Shown: positions 21,590 to 33,959 of the stretch, piece by piece
Numbering within the stretch: the stretch's first letter is position 1
Layout of the letters: each line of letters begins with the position of its first letter
Assembly (NCBI GenBank): GCA_029783825.1
Contig: JAREIK010001723.1
Coordinates: 855,977-919,976, forward strand
Length of the DNA: 64,000 nucleotides
Source: Sapria himalayana
Lineage: Eukaryota > Streptophyta > Magnoliopsida > Malpighiales > Rafflesiaceae
Direction: 5' to 3'
Notes under the pieces: model-generated
Seen by the model: only the letters and a program-made list of their open reading frames with translations
What the model was told of the DNA's origin: nothing
Databases searched by the model: none
Translations under genes and position numbers: made by a program

Positions 21590-24150
21590 AGCAAAGAGCC
21601 AAAACACAATGATTGATCATTATTTTTCTTGGCAGAAACTCTTTTCATTTTTCTTTCTGAAAATTAACTTAAGCAATAGAGAGTATTATTGTGTAACCCA
21701 GTCATTTCAAATCCTTTTTTTTTTGTAGGGAAGTAGATTCATCTAGCATAAAAAACTATGAAGGACCATATTTTTGAAAGTGCTCGACTAATCCTCAATA
21801 TAAAATATTTGGTCCCAAAATATAGCAACATTTTTGGGATGTAAATAGAAAGTTATTCTTAATTTCAGCTACTTCCCAACAAACATAAATAATATCAGCT
21901 GCAATATATTGGTCTCAATAAGTCAAAAATATTAGATGTCCAAATGAATGAAATTTGCAATGATAAGCTTATAAAATGGCAATGAGGGATAAAAAAAAAT
22001 GAATGATGAATAAGTAATACAAGTGCAATAACTATTTCACTTAACCAAATGCTTACATTGCAAAACAAGTTATTGGCCAACCACAATTCAGTCAGAGCCT
22101 TCATAAGAGTTGATGAAGTTGTAATCATAGATTGTAGCTTTCAAACTCCGACAAGGACAATAGGTCTACTCATATTGAAGAGGATGATCTCAAGTGTTGA
22201 TCTCTTCATTGATACTCTTCCAACAACTATGCCACACCAATTCACTTCTCGAGCTTGATCTCAAGTAGGATCTAAATAATAAAAGGTGTCTTTGGGATGA
22301 CATGAGTGGTGCTACTAATAATAGAAGATATTGGCTCCTATCTTCAATAGAAAAAATATTGTTCATCATACCATGTCATGGCTAGAACCCAGTATGATTT
22401 TTTGGGACTAAGAAATGATGGTGAGTCACATTGCATCATGGTTTATCTACACATGAAAGAGATAATATCTTCTATGATATGTGTTGATCTAGTATAATTA
22501 CTATAATTTATCCAACTCATTTATATTCAACCATGAAATCAACTGACCCCATCTACATTTATCTAAAAAAATAAGAACCATGGTGAATCTATCACAAAAG
22601 AAAAGGATAGACTTATACTAACTCTATACATCTAGGATGTAATGAAGGCTTATTTCAATGACTATCTCTTGAGACTTATTTCAATGACTCGTACTCAAAA
22701 TGACTCTCTTTGTTTGTTCCATATGGAAGTAATGAAGGTTCATTAAAATTTGAAGATCACATCTTTAAGGTGACAAGAATAGTCCCCTTCCAACCCTAAG
22801 TTTAAGTATATTGATAAATACAATCTATATAAGGATGATGTCCAAATCATATAAAAGATTTTAATATATCATATTTCATTAGGAAATAAATAATATTAGA
22901 ATGAAAAAGAAAAGTTCACATCTCCAAAAAATTCAAAAATTATCGCACACGAGTGGCCAAAATAATTTATAGCCTTACTAGGATTTCCTTCATTAAATAA
23001 ATAGTGTTGTATCTATATTTATTAGTAGGTTCAAGAGGGTCATCAAAAAATCACTCATTGCTCAAGTAAAATTTAACAAAAAATGATGAAATTCTTCATC
23101 ATCCATAATTTCTATCATATGTCCATGAAGAATGTTTCACTTACAAAACCCCCTCATATAGGTTGATTGACTAGTGATAATACCATCACAAAAGATAATT
23201 ATTGGGCATAAAAAACTTTCTAGCACTCACATGGAGCAAATAAAAGTTTATGATAGCTGATAAAGTTCTTTAGAAAAGAAAACAAACTTTAAACAACACC
23301 CCCAGAAGCTGCTACTATATCAAGTGACAAAAGTCAAAAAAATTACATGCAAATAATGCCCTAGAATCATTCTTCATCATGCAAATTACATGCAAATGAT
23401 GAAATTCTTCATCACAACATATGCACACCAAAAATTTACATAAATTTCCACCCAATATTAAGAAGAATGGGGTGCTTATTTTTTCCCTCCATCTAGATTA
23501 CTTTGATAACACTCCAACAAATCAAAATAAAAAAGAAAACTTTGTGGAGACACCATAAAGCACATTGCATAAAAGGATTCATACTGTAGCCAAGACTATT
23601 GTCCTATATAATATATTTCATCAACTATACTAGAAAAATGTTCAAATAAGGAATCCCAATCAGACATCCTTTAGGTAATGCAGGTAAGAACAAAGCTTCT
23701 TGCTAGTCAATTTCTAGCTATTTATCCCTAGGTAGGTACAAATAATAAATACAACACACCCACATAATGCATAGTATCATAGGAAAATTAATCAATATCT
23801 ATCCTTAATCAAATAAGGATTTGTTGGACTTCAGAGATCTACTTTATATGTCAAAAGATGTTTTGATTATATACTCTAGTTATATAAGGTCCTTAACAAA
23901 GAAAATAAATATAATTCTTGGTCATTTTCTTTCTTGATAGAAACTTTGCTCATTATTATTCAGAAAACTAACTTGAGCATCAAAGAGTATGACATGCTAG
24001 CATAGATAGTCCACACCTTTTTTAAGATAGATATTTAGTTGGTACAAAAAAATTGTAAAGAAATTCTAAGATCCAAACTAGTCAAACGATCTAAGATTTT
24101 CATATCAAATAGATCACCTAATAGAATTATTTGATTCCAACAATTATGTG
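21590..24150. mobile_element. Possible small LTR element (LTR pair ~2.3 kb apart)
   Basis: The block 21600-21720 and the block 23910-24020 share ordered similarity: 'tcat..tttcttg.cagaaact', 'ttctttctgaaaa.taact.aagca', 'gagtat' and 'gtccacaccttttt'. The 'taacttgagcatcaaagagt' wording (23970) resembles the 'TGACTTGAGCGTCGGAG' signature common near the 3' end of plant gypsy LTRs. The roughly 2.2 kb between them shows no pol domain, so this would be a non-autonomous (TRIM/LARD-like) element or two unrelated LTR fragments. Ends not resolved. Confidence 0.35.
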
Positions 24151-24580
24151 TGCCTTTAGAATTTAAATGACTTACATGATAGGTTTTCAAGCAATAATAG
24201 GAAAATGGAGTCCAGAAGAAGACAATAGATCTTGCTTATTTACAGTCATATTCTATACATTAATTCATTTCCTTGTTCAAAATTTCTTTTTCAATTAAAA
24301 TAAAAAAATTATATTTTATTTATTCAAAGCTTTTCTCTTGGTTGACATTCAAATATTCTAATTTTTCCTCTTATTTAATTTTTTTTTCTATAATTTTTCT
24401 TTTATTGATTAGATAATATGTTTTCATTTCTAACCTGGATGTTTCTTTTTAAGTTTGTTCATATTTTTTTCCCCTTTTTCTGCCCTTTGAACTTTCCTCT
24501 TTCCCTCTTAATTAAAAAGGCCATTGTAAGGATTTCTATACTTCTAATCACATTTTTTCCACCCCTCTCCTATTTCCCTT
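24150..24580. other. AT-rich stretch, nothing recognised
   Basis: T-rich DNA between the possible LTR and the GC-rich fold-back. An open frame starts at 24418 on the + strand but is low-complexity (Phe/Leu/Pro) and runs through the minisatellite. Confidence 0.4.
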
Positions 24581-24790
24581 GCCCTCGTCCTCACCCTTGC
24601 ATCTCGCCCTTGCATCTCGCCCTCGCATCTCGCCCTCGCATCTCGCCCTCGCATCTCGCCCTCGCTAGTCTCCCCTTGCTCCTCTCTCCTCGCTCGAGCT
24701 CCATGATGGAGCTCGTGGAGAGGGGCGAGGGAAGAGGAGCGAGGGGAGATGGGATAGGGGCAAGGGCGAGGACGAGGGTGAGGGTAGTTT
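24580..24790. repeat. GC-rich imperfect fold-back with 13-bp minisatellite
   Basis: The left half is C-rich ('ccctcgtcctcaccc') and contains five tandem copies of a 13-bp unit, tkgcatctcgccc, at 24597-24661. The right half ('gggcgaggacgagggtgaggg') is its approximate reverse complement, pivoting on a near-palindrome around 24700-24718 (gagctccat/gatggagctc). The island stands out sharply from its AT-rich flanks. It resembles a non-autonomous fold-back element, but I found no clear target duplication. Confidence 0.5.
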
Positions 24791-24799
24791 AGGATTAAT

Positions 24800-26149
24800 A
24801 TATTTGAGTGCTCTAAATTTTAATTTATTTATAAATTGATGTTTTTTTTTTGAAATATTAAACGATGAGTTATCTTTTTTTTTAATATTTCGGGGGGAAT
24901 ACCCCGAAACATAATTCTCCCTACAAAATTCATCTCATATTAATTTATTTTTTTATCCCCCCCACAAAAGATGAGTTATCTTTTATATCTACATCCTTGG
25001 GTGCTTACTCAAGAAATTTAATCATTAATCTTTAGTAAAGATTTTTCTAACAAATTTTTTTATATTTTTATCTAAAATAGTTTTTTTTTTTAATTTCTTA
25101 CTGATACATGGCGATTTTATTGCCTAAACAAGCTATTGGACAAATTTGCATTAGGTGATACACTTATCCTATCGTATAACTCTTTCTATTTTGGCTAAAA
25201 TTTTCAAGGGTTAGGGTTCTAGTTTCTTTTCATTTTGCATTGTCCTCTTTAATTTTACATTAATGTTCACTTATTACATATTAAGAATTTGGTATTTAAA
25301 CACCCAGAAAAAAATACTTAAACACAATTAAAATCAATTTTGCTAAAATGGTGGTTTCTTTTCCTCTATATTTTTTCATTAATATTTCATCCATGGACAT
25401 GGATGAAATATTAATGAGAGGAAGGGTTGAGTCTTTTTTTTTTTTAAATGAGAGGATGCCCTTCCCCCTCGGGTTTAATTAAAACATACGTAATTTGATT
25501 TTGTTTTTTTTTTTTGCCTGCTTACTTGTTAGATTTAAGTTCTGATTTTTTAAAACATGATTAAAGTATCATTAATTATTAAAATGTGAGTTCATAATAT
25601 GTTTTACAAAAGCATAAAAAAACTTAAACATAGAAATATCTCTATTAAAGATTAAAAATTATATTTCCTAACTAAAACATATATTTTTTTTTTTTCAAAA
25701 AGTTCTAAGCTTGTTTAGGTGATATTTTATTTTAAAATCTTGAAATGGGGTGTTCATCAAAATTTTTCTCTATTGGATTTTTTGGGAGTTAGTTTATTTT
25801 CTCTTTCCTCGTCATTTTCACTTGTATTTTTATTTTCTTATTTTTATGTGATTTTTTTAAAACTTTAGAAATACTTTTCCCATTCTATTTTTTTTTCCAT
25901 TAATTTACTAAAAATATACACATGCATACATTTTATTATTATACTTTCAGAACAATATAAAACTCGAGTCCTTAGATCTTTCTTGAGCTTTCCATTTCCC
26001 ACAAAATAATTATATATAAATATATATATTCACAATAAAAAACTTCATAATATTTTTATTTTTTTTATGAACCAATTTATTAAGCTTTTAAAAATTCATT
26101 TTTTCATTTTATTTCTCAAAACTTTATTTATAAAAATTGTGGGTGTTAC
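24800..26149 (+). other. AT-rich region ending like a chromovirus LTR
   Basis: T-rich DNA with a hairpin at 24890-24911 (tttcgggg/ccccgaaa) and a perfect hairpin at 25377-25416 (listed separately). The right edge 'ttataaaaattgtgggtgttaca' (26127-26149) has the form of the 3' end of plant Tekay-type gypsy LTRs, which end in TTACA. I could not locate the LTR start, so this is only a candidate solo LTR or LTR end. Confidence 0.3.
25377..25416. repeat. Perfect 19-bp inverted repeat with 2-bp spacer
   Basis: cattaatatttcatccatg (25377-25395) is followed by 'ga' and then its exact reverse complement (25398-25416). A 19-bp perfect stem with a 2-base loop is unlikely by chance and must be recent or maintained. 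No coding context. Confidence 0.9.
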
Positions 26150-27690
26150 AAATCTAACCACCATTTGGCTTCGGTGTTTAATGACAACACTTAGATTCAT
26201 ATAGCACATGCATGATTTTCATGCAAGCAAACACAGTTCCATAAAATAAATTCACAACTTTCATTGGGAGGAGCACGAGCTTCAGCGTATCAAGTCAACA
26301 CCCAGCAGCATTACATGGCTTAATGAAAGTAGATGTGACACAATGGTTTGGTGCCCTGGCCCATCCCACAAAAGCCAACCCAAGCATGGACTAACACAAT
26401 CACCTGGCATGAGCTGCATTGGGCCAATGGATGCAACTCATGTGTCGCAATAGCATGCAGCATGACATGCAGCATGAGACTAGCCCATATGGCCCAAAAT
26501 CTTTCCATGTGATAAACCATGCTCGACTCATGCCCCAGATCAAGAAGAAATCTGCACCCGCATTGGTGAATGAATCATACATGTCATTAAAAAAAAGTCT
26601 ATGGTCAAGTAGGTTGGGCTAAGTTAGAGTTGGCATTAATCTACATCTAGACTAGCCTCAACCAAACTCAAGCTAGCCCAACACACCCCCATGATAATCA
26701 AGTTTTGACCATATTGGGCTGGCATGACCCGTGTATATTTTCTGGGTAATGTCAGGTGCCTTTGTGTGTGGTCCAGCATGTCCCAGACTGCCAATGGGCC
26801 ACCGAATCATGTCAAGTTACCCTCTTCCAAATTGGGTCATGTTAAGCCCAATATGATGGCCCACTTGGACCATAAAAATCTAGGTCATGCTGCCCTGACA
26901 CTACCCATTTTCCACCTATATATATAAGGCAAGATAAAGTTTATTGCAAGCAACCAAAAGATTTTTATACAAATCAACACATGACTTTTGTGCAAGCCAA
27001 AACTTTGGAATCATCCTAGTCAATCCATTACTTTCACATATCACATATCGATAATGATTATTAATCTCTTTATTTTTATTTTTTTTACATAATTAAATAA
27101 ACCATATAGTAATAATAGATGCATCACATATTAGTGAAAATTCGTCATGTTTTATGAATTTCCTTTGACTCTAAAATTTGTATCTAACTCAACACACTTA
27201 ATTGTTAAAGTTCTTGTCACCAAAACACATTTAATCCCTACCATTTAAAATTAATTTCCATAAATCACCATATTATTTATGAGCTACAAAGATTTTTTAT
27301 GGCATTTGAAATGAACATACTCATAGACTTCATGAGTCTAGAAAAGTTCAAGTCATCATTTTTATTTTATCTTTGATTAACTTTTATCAATCAAGTTATA
27401 TTCATTAGCCAATATAGGGACCAATGATATGTGATGTGTCATGGCCATCCACGTGAAGACAATGTTGAATTTCTCAATCAATATTTTGCATGCATATTAA
27501 TCATATAACATAATTATTTTATATTATAATATCTTGAATTTAGGATGATTGTACGAGGGTGGTGGCAATCTTATTGTCTATCAATACTTTTGATTTCAGT
27601 GTTAGTATTGATATCTTGCATACATAAAAATTTAGGGAAATTTTATGCTTTAGGGTTTGAGAATAAAAATAGTTAGTAAGAAATAAATTA
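26150..27690. other. Unassigned stretch with a GC-richer part
   Basis: 26200-26930 has more GC than its surroundings, with repeated 'ttgggctggcatgac', 'gcccaac' and 'ggcccacttgg' motifs reminiscent of subterminal parts of decayed hAT elements. I found no paired ends or target duplication. 26930-27690 is AT-rich with nothing recognised. Open frames at 26320-26622 overlap on both strands and look spurious. Confidence 0.35.
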
Positions 27691-27985
27691 ATTGGCTAAA
27701 GGAAGGGGGGATAAAGGAGGAGGGGGGGGGGGGGTGGAGAAAGGAAGGAAAGAAAGACAAAGGGGGTTAATGGAAGGAGAGAGGGAGAGGGAGGGATAGA
27801 GAGAAATATATATATATATATATATAAAGAGGTGGGGGAGAAAGGAAGGAGAGATAGATAGTTAGATAGAGAGAGGGATGAAGAGAGGTGGGAGAGAAAG
27901 GGAGGAGAGAGATGAGCGAGAGAGAACGAAATAAAGAAAAGTAAGGGAGAAAGGAAGGAGAGATATATATAGAGAGATAAAGAGA
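27690..27985. repeat. Long purine-rich (GA/GGA) low-complexity tract
   Basis: About 300 bp of almost uninterrupted purines on the + strand: a run of about 12 G near 27722-27734, then 'ggaaggaaagaaag', 'gagagagagg' and 'aaggaaggagagata' units, with a short (AT)n block at about 27806-27824. The complement is a long pyrimidine tract. It abuts the left LTR of the copia element that starts at 28094. Confidence 0.8.
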
Positions 27986-28870
27986 GATGAATTATTTGTC
28001 GAGTACTCATCTACCTCCATATGTCTAAGCACATTAATTCACAAACAATATAGCTATTATAATATTCAATACAAGTATGAAGCATGTAATCATTATTGGA
28101 TTTTTAAAATTAATTCATAGATAGTGCATGTAAATTAATTTGTTTTATGTTTTTATCTTTTCTGATGAAGAATATAAAATTAATTTGTTTAATTCATAGA
28201 TAGTGGGGGAGAAAGGGTAGGAAAGTTTAACACACACCTCAATTGTTCATGATGTTTGAGTTTTCTAGACTAATCTCCTGTGTTGCTTACTCCACCATCA
28301 TGAGGAATAAGATGCACGAGTACCCATCAATCAAATTAAATTACTAATATTTTGATATAATCAATCTCTTATATATTACCTTAAGACCTTTCAATTAACT
28401 TCTTTAATATACTAAATCAAAATCTACCATAAGATTTGACAATATCAAAACTTATATACATCCTCAAGAGGCATCATTAATTTATTTTATACGACACAGA
28501 TTCCATTAATAATTAATATTCACAATGCAATTGATAAAATTATTCAATTCATTGAGTTTATTTATTTATTTATAAATGTCACCATCTATGAACCAAAATA
28601 ACTATTAACAAATATGTGTTAATTTATTATATCAAAATTAAGAGTAATAATAATTGCTATAATGATAATGTATTTTTATTTTTTATGTCAATATAAAATA
28701 ATTATATCACTGTGATCCTGTTGAATATACATAAATACACTAGCATAAAAAGTTAAAATTTCATCATTCCCTATAGTCAAAAAATTTATTGAAATCTTGT
28801 GCTACAATCTTACTAATATAGTGTTTAACTTCAATTAGATGTGAATAATAAACTTATATTCCACAAGAAC

Positions 28871-30666
28871 TAAAGATGTCAAACAGGTAATATCATACTA
28901 ATTTGATCTATTTTTGGGTGGCCCATCCAGGCCATTATGCCGTGTTGGGCATGGCATATTTGATTCTAGCACAAGACTAGTCACCATTGAAACATAAAAA
29001 TAAAAAAAAAAGAAAAGAAAAAACAACTAATTAGATTACATGTAATAAATACATCAACCATAACATTAATGAAGCATAAGCATAAGAGTAAAAACATATA
29101 AACTTAAACTATAACTATAAGTGTAATAAAAATGAAATAAAATTTTTTTCTTAATCAAGATTAAAAAAACAAATATGAAATTAAACTAAAAAGCAACAAT
29201 TAATAATAATAGCAAAAAAAAATCATAAATTATAATTGTAGTATTGAATGTGAATTGTATTGTATGAAAATAATAATCATTAAATAAATACAACAACAAA
29301 TAATAACCAATCCCAGTACCAATCGGTATCTATATGCAAATCATCATCATTATATAAGCGTCTGATGGTAACGCTAGTGGTGAACTCAATATTCTCCAAG
29401 TCCCATGAGTCATCATCTGAAATGACATTAATAGAGTATCTCAACATTTGCTCTCCCATTCTATCCTAAATGTCCAATCTTTAAATTATTAAACATGCTA
29501 CTAATATTACGTATACATTCAAGTATGATACAAATGGTAGGAATATACACAGATGAACTCATATTCAATATGTTATATAAAATCTTTAGGAATTTCATAA
29601 AATAAATTCATGTATCCTAATCAGAGTTGTTAATAATAAGTTCATCACTCTTATTATTGACATAGTTGAGAATCATATGTTCATATCCAACATATGACTC
29701 TAATATTAAGTATGTATAATTTCAATGGTGTTTCATAACTATTTAGAATTTCTTCTTTTTTTGACTTGCAGACAAATATTGACTATTAAACTCATGTTAT
29801 CTGCGATGCATCCTAAAATATTTTAGTGAGTTCCTTATTTTTTTTAATCTAGATAAAATAACATTTATTCCCATTTATACTATTAGGTTAATAATATGAC
29901 ACATGTATATAACATAAAAAATCTCACCTAATTATTTATCTTTAATGGTGCTAACAAATATACTAATAGTAACTCTATTATTAGATGCATTATCAAATAT
30001 GATATTAAATATTTTATTATAAATATCATAATCTTTAAAGATTCTCATCATACACTCATATATGATATAGTCATCTTACGAATTAAAAATCTCAAGAAAT
30101 CCTAAATTTTTTTTATTATGTTTATATATAGAATCTACATAGTGGACATTGAGGTATGCAAATAATACTTTATCATGACTAGTCTAGATATCAGATATCA
30201 AAAATATCACTCTATTAGTTTTGATATGACACCCTATGGCTATAACCATTGGGACTTATGTCCCAATGGCATCCCCCACATCAATGTGGTGGCATGGATT
30301 TCATTAAAAAAAATCACCACGTGGACATGGTGGATTATGAGAATGGGCAGGTCATAGAAATTCAATTACTAATTTTCTGACTTGTGACTCATTCTTAGTT
30401 CCATGTCATAGTCACCATGCCTGTAGAACATGTCAATAGGGTCAAGTACATTGGTTGTGCCTTTCCCAACACAAGGCATGGTAGCCTTTAGCATGGCATG
30501 GTGCAAGTTATGAAGTCTCTAGCCTAGCATGACATGAGTCATGCTTCGGGCTGGCACAAACCAAGTCCAGGCATGGTTCAGGACTATGATGTGCTGGGTC
30601 AAGTACAACTCAATCAGGCTATACCTCATGTCATGCCTGGGTAGCCCAGCTCACTTGACACCTCTA
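28871..30666 (-). mobile_element. Old, internally decayed hAT element related to element C
   Basis: Left end TAAAGATGTCAAACAGG and right end (reverse complement) TAGAGGTGTCAAGTGAGC match the TAGAGGTGTCAAACGGG terminal repeat family. Target duplication: acaagaac (28863-28870) versus acaataat (30667-30674). The sister LTR has 'acaagaatcgataattc' uninterrupted at this point, confirming the insertion site. Inside, 29390-30215 is collinear with the transposase of element C. The right subterminal part (30320-30660) is GC-richer with 'ggcatgg' and 'gggctggcac' repeats. Length 1796 bp. Confidence 0.85.
29390..30215 (-). pseudogene. hAT transposase remnant (element-C relative)
   Basis: The + strand here runs parallel to 57460-58230 of element C: 'aaacatgctactaatatta', 'gatgaactcat', 'aggaatttcataaa', 'aataagttcatcactcttattattgacatag', 'ttcatatccaacatatgactc', 'ggttaataatatgacacatg' and 'ctaacaaatatactaatag'. 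On the - strand this includes IIFDNASNNRVTI, with the second catalytic Asp region kept, and NKIFN just before it. Where element C has a stop before NKIF, this copy has a sense codon (TAT). It is a fossil, with many changes and deletions. Confidence 0.75.
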
Positions 30667-30929
30667 ACAATAATCAATGATTTGATCTTTTGTACGTAAG
30701 TTAAAGTCTACACACTAAATCATCTACTAATTAGAATAAAAGATATATGTATATCTATTTTGAATAACATCTCAGCTCATTATAATTCAAAATAAATCAA
30801 AATAAATCCAACCATCAATCAAAAGAAAATAATCAAAAAATACTTTCAATATAAAATGGTTCCAATTCCCACGTAGATTTAAAATCATGATATCACATAT
30901 CTTACTCTCATTTCTTCCACATATCTTTT

Positions 30930-31330
30930 GTAGGTTTTAGTTAGTAAGCTTTTCATAAAAAAATTCACCAGGTTGTCCACCAATGCTACTTTGATCATCA
31001 CTATATTTCTTTTTTCATAATATCACTTATTAGATTATATTTACACTCAATGTATTTGTATTTCTTATGGATTTAGGTTCCTTCAAGTTAACAACTACTG
31101 CACTATTATCATAATAAAGTATGATAGATAATTATACAAAAAAAATGACTCATAGATCTATTAAGAAGTTTCTGAGCCATAAAGCTTTATTTGCTATGAG
31201 GCTACCACATATTCATCCTCCAAGATAGAATCAACAATACAAGATTGATTGATACTCTTTCAACTTATGACTTTACTTCCCAAGATAAACACAAATCTAA
31301 GGTGAATTTTCTAAAATACTCATCTAATTG
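30930..31330 (-). pseudogene. Copia RNase H / pol C-terminus remnant
   Basis: - strand blocks: FILGSKVIS(stop)KSINQSCIVDSILEDEYVVAS (31310-31200), ETS for 'WLR', LYYDNSAVVVNLKEPK (31125-31070), and VDNLVNFFMKSLLTKTYKRYV (30990-30930). These equal the family consensus 'GGAVSWKSSKQ..IADSTMEAEY.A', 'LYCDN..A.....EP' and 'NLADPFTK.L'. The last marks the end of copia pol. Confidence 0.75.
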
Positions 31331-31439
31331 GAAATTTGAGTCCGTATACTATAAAGATATAAGATTATTTACTTGGTATTTCAACATATAATCTCTAATA
31401 ATTTTTAAGTACTTGATTTTATATTTTACTATTGTCTAA

Positions 31440-32290
31440 TATTCTTTCCCTAGGTCAAGTTTAGTATAAAACATTGAATATATTAGGCTTCCTACTATAG
31501 ATGCATTAGGAACCAACTTTATTTTTTCTATCTCATTATGTATTTTGGGATACTGATTTTTTGACAGGATGATTCCGTATCTGAAAGGAATAAAACATTT
31601 CTTGAAATTATACATGCTAAAATTGATTAATATCTAATTGATATAAATTGCTTGAGACAATCATAGCATTCTTAGTTTGTGGTCTCAAAAAGTTAAATCC
31701 TAAGAATGTAACTAGTCTCTCATATGTCTGTCATATCTAATTGACTAGAAAATCAGGTATTGAATGAATATGTTATCACATCATTTCCAATGAACAATAT
31801 GTCATCTACATATTATACCAAGAATACCACCATATTTTCACTGTATTTCTTATATACACAATACTCATTCAGACATTGATTGAAGTCATAAGACTTAATT
31901 GCTTAATTAAAATAAGTATTCCAAGATCCAGATGTTTGTTTCAGTTTATAAATGAACTTTTTTAATTTACACATGTGCTCTTAGCTATTGTCTATGAAAC
32001 TATTAGGTTGTATCAAATAGATATATACTTCAAGATGTCTATTCAAAAATTTAGTCTTTATGTCCATCATCCAAATCTCATAGTTATAATAAGTTGTAAT
32101 AGATAAGAGAATCCATATAGACTTAAGCATTACTACTAGCAAAAAAGTTTCATCATAATTGATTCTATTTTCTAAATAAAGCTTTTTATAATAAGTCTAG
32201 CCTTATAAGTCTGAATGTTACCATCTATTCCTCTCTTTTTCTTTTAGATGTATCTTCATTTGATAGGTTTTATCTCTTTAGGTGGTTATA
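31440..32290 (-). pseudogene. Copia reverse transcriptase remnant
   Basis: - strand blocks: DGNIQTYKARLIIKSF (32215 on), MMKLFLLVVMLKSIWILLSI, YEIWMMDIKTKFLNRHL, KLKKFIYKLKQTSGSWN, then YVDDILFIGND (about 31820-31788). The copia catalytic motif YVDD is intact although the frame around it has stops. Family consensus: 'YKARLVAKGF.Q..GIDYEETFSPV', 'MDVKTAFLNG.L', 'YVDDIL..G.'. Confidence 0.78.
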
Positions 32291-33039
32291 TAAGATCTCA
32301 TAAATGAATAGAGTGCATGGACTACATTTATAATTTTATAGTCTTTTCCCAATATTTTGCATATTTATTAAGTGATTCATCATCTTTATCTTTAAGTTAC
32401 TAGGATCAATATCTACCTCATCAAAAATTATCATAAGACTCACAAAAATGTATACTACATAGGTTGATGAATAACCCTCCCAACACGACACTCCCTTGAT
32501 TGTATACTTTTAGTGGTGTGTTGTGAAAATATTATTGTGATCACAGCATCACCCTCTAGTTGTGCAACTGACATGTCAATGATAAATTTATAAGGTTTAG
32601 CATCGACACCGTCCTTAATAATACTCACACTATGATAAGGTAATAAGATATTTGAAATATTACCTTATGGTGTTTCTTCTTATATCATTAGAATTAAAAA
32701 AGTTTGGGCTAGCATATCTCCTCTTAGTTCTTATAGAACAATCTTATATCTAAGCTTATGGCTTATTATATAGTCTTCTCCTAGGAATTGATCATTGATA
32801 TTATATTTCTGATTTTATAGACTATAAAATAAATCACCTTGGTTCCTCTAGGTTATACCACAAAAAAATAAACTTCTATTTTTAGTTTCAACTTATCTAT
32901 TTTTCTTTTTATCATATGGGATGGGCAACCCCACAAGTGTTTCAGATTAGGCTTATACTTAGTTCACAATTCAGTTAAAGTAACAAGTACTGACTTAGAT
33001 GTATAAGTCTAGTCTGAAACCCTATAAGCATTTCAAACT

Positions 33040-33670
33040 AGGCTTATACATCAATTTAATGCATATCCTATAGGATATGCATAAGATTGAAGTTTATGAT
33101 GCATATCTCTTAAAGGAATTAAGTATTTCTGAATAACTTATCATTGATCTTACTATGTCCATAAAAAATCTATTCCTTTTTTTAGTCACACCATTTTATC
33201 GTGTAATACCAGGTGCAGATAATTGAGATGCAATCCCATTATTCAATAAGTAGTCCTAAGGCCCTCTTAAGATATACTTGTCATCACGATTAGATTATAA
33301 TGTCTTGAAATATTTATTAAGATGCTTCTCCATTTATAGCCTGTACTCTTTTCTCAAAGATCTTGAACTTATGATATATTAAATAAATGTATCTATACCT
33401 TAAATAATCATTAATAAATATGATAAAATATATAAAGATGCCTCTCACTTGGATAGTCATGGGTCTACACAAATTAGAATGAACCAATTTTAGCTATTTT
33501 TTTGGCTCTATAGCCCTTAGCCACAAAAGGCTATTTGATCATTATTTCTTCTAATCATGGTTCATAGGCAGGAAGTGTTTCCACTTTCAATAAACCTAAA
33601 AGTTCATCATTAACTAATCTTGAGATCCATTTTAGATTTATATAACATGGGTACGAGTACCAAAGATAAG
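33040..33670 (-). pseudogene. Copia integrase remnant
   Basis: - strand blocks in order: MIRRNNDQIAFCG (stop) GL, SQKNS (stop) NWFILICVDP (family 'LELVHTDVCGP'), YNLIVMTSI-like/'SNRDDKYILRG' (family 'RSDRGGEY'), DYLLNNGIASQLSAPGITR (stop) NGVTKKRNR (family 'ENGI..Q.T.PGTPQQNGV.ERRNRT'). The order gag, integrase, RT is diagnostic of Ty1/copia. Confidence 0.72.
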
Positions 33671-33959
33671 TCTAGTTCACTTGGGAAGATTGTTTTCTCT
33701 CAAATGATAATTTATTAATATTATTCAATTCATATTGTTATAGTGAATGAGAGATAGATTAATAATATATAATTTATCTTTTGATAAACTAGAATAGATA
33801 AATATTTTATTCAAATAAATTGTGATAGAATCATTGAATAAAATTAAATATTCATTCATAATCAAACTAAAAATAAAAATTATGTTTCTTCAAATGGAAG
33901 ATTCATAAAAATATATTCTTTTAAAATTAAAATTGTATCTCACTCAAAATAAAGATAAT

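Larger units (their letters stand above)
28094..30871 (-). repeat. 3' LTR of the copia element, split by an old hAT
   Basis: The LTR sequence 28094-28870 continues at 30667-30871 after removal of the hAT insertion. It parallels the right LTR throughout: 'ggatttttaaaattaattcatagatagtg', 'ataagatttgacaatatcaaaactta', 'caatcttactaatatag', 'aaataaatccaaccatcaat'. In element sense it starts TGGGAATTGGAACC. Without the insertion it is about 970 bp, shorter than the right copy. Confidence 0.75.

Noticed and set aside
24418..24792. 124-codon + strand ORF with repeated ISPSHLAL-like units
   Set aside because: It spans the 13-bp minisatellite and fold-back; the repeat in the protein is the DNA repeat.
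27696..28010. Ser/Leu/Pro-rich minus-strand ORF
   Set aside because: Complement of the purine tract; low complexity only.
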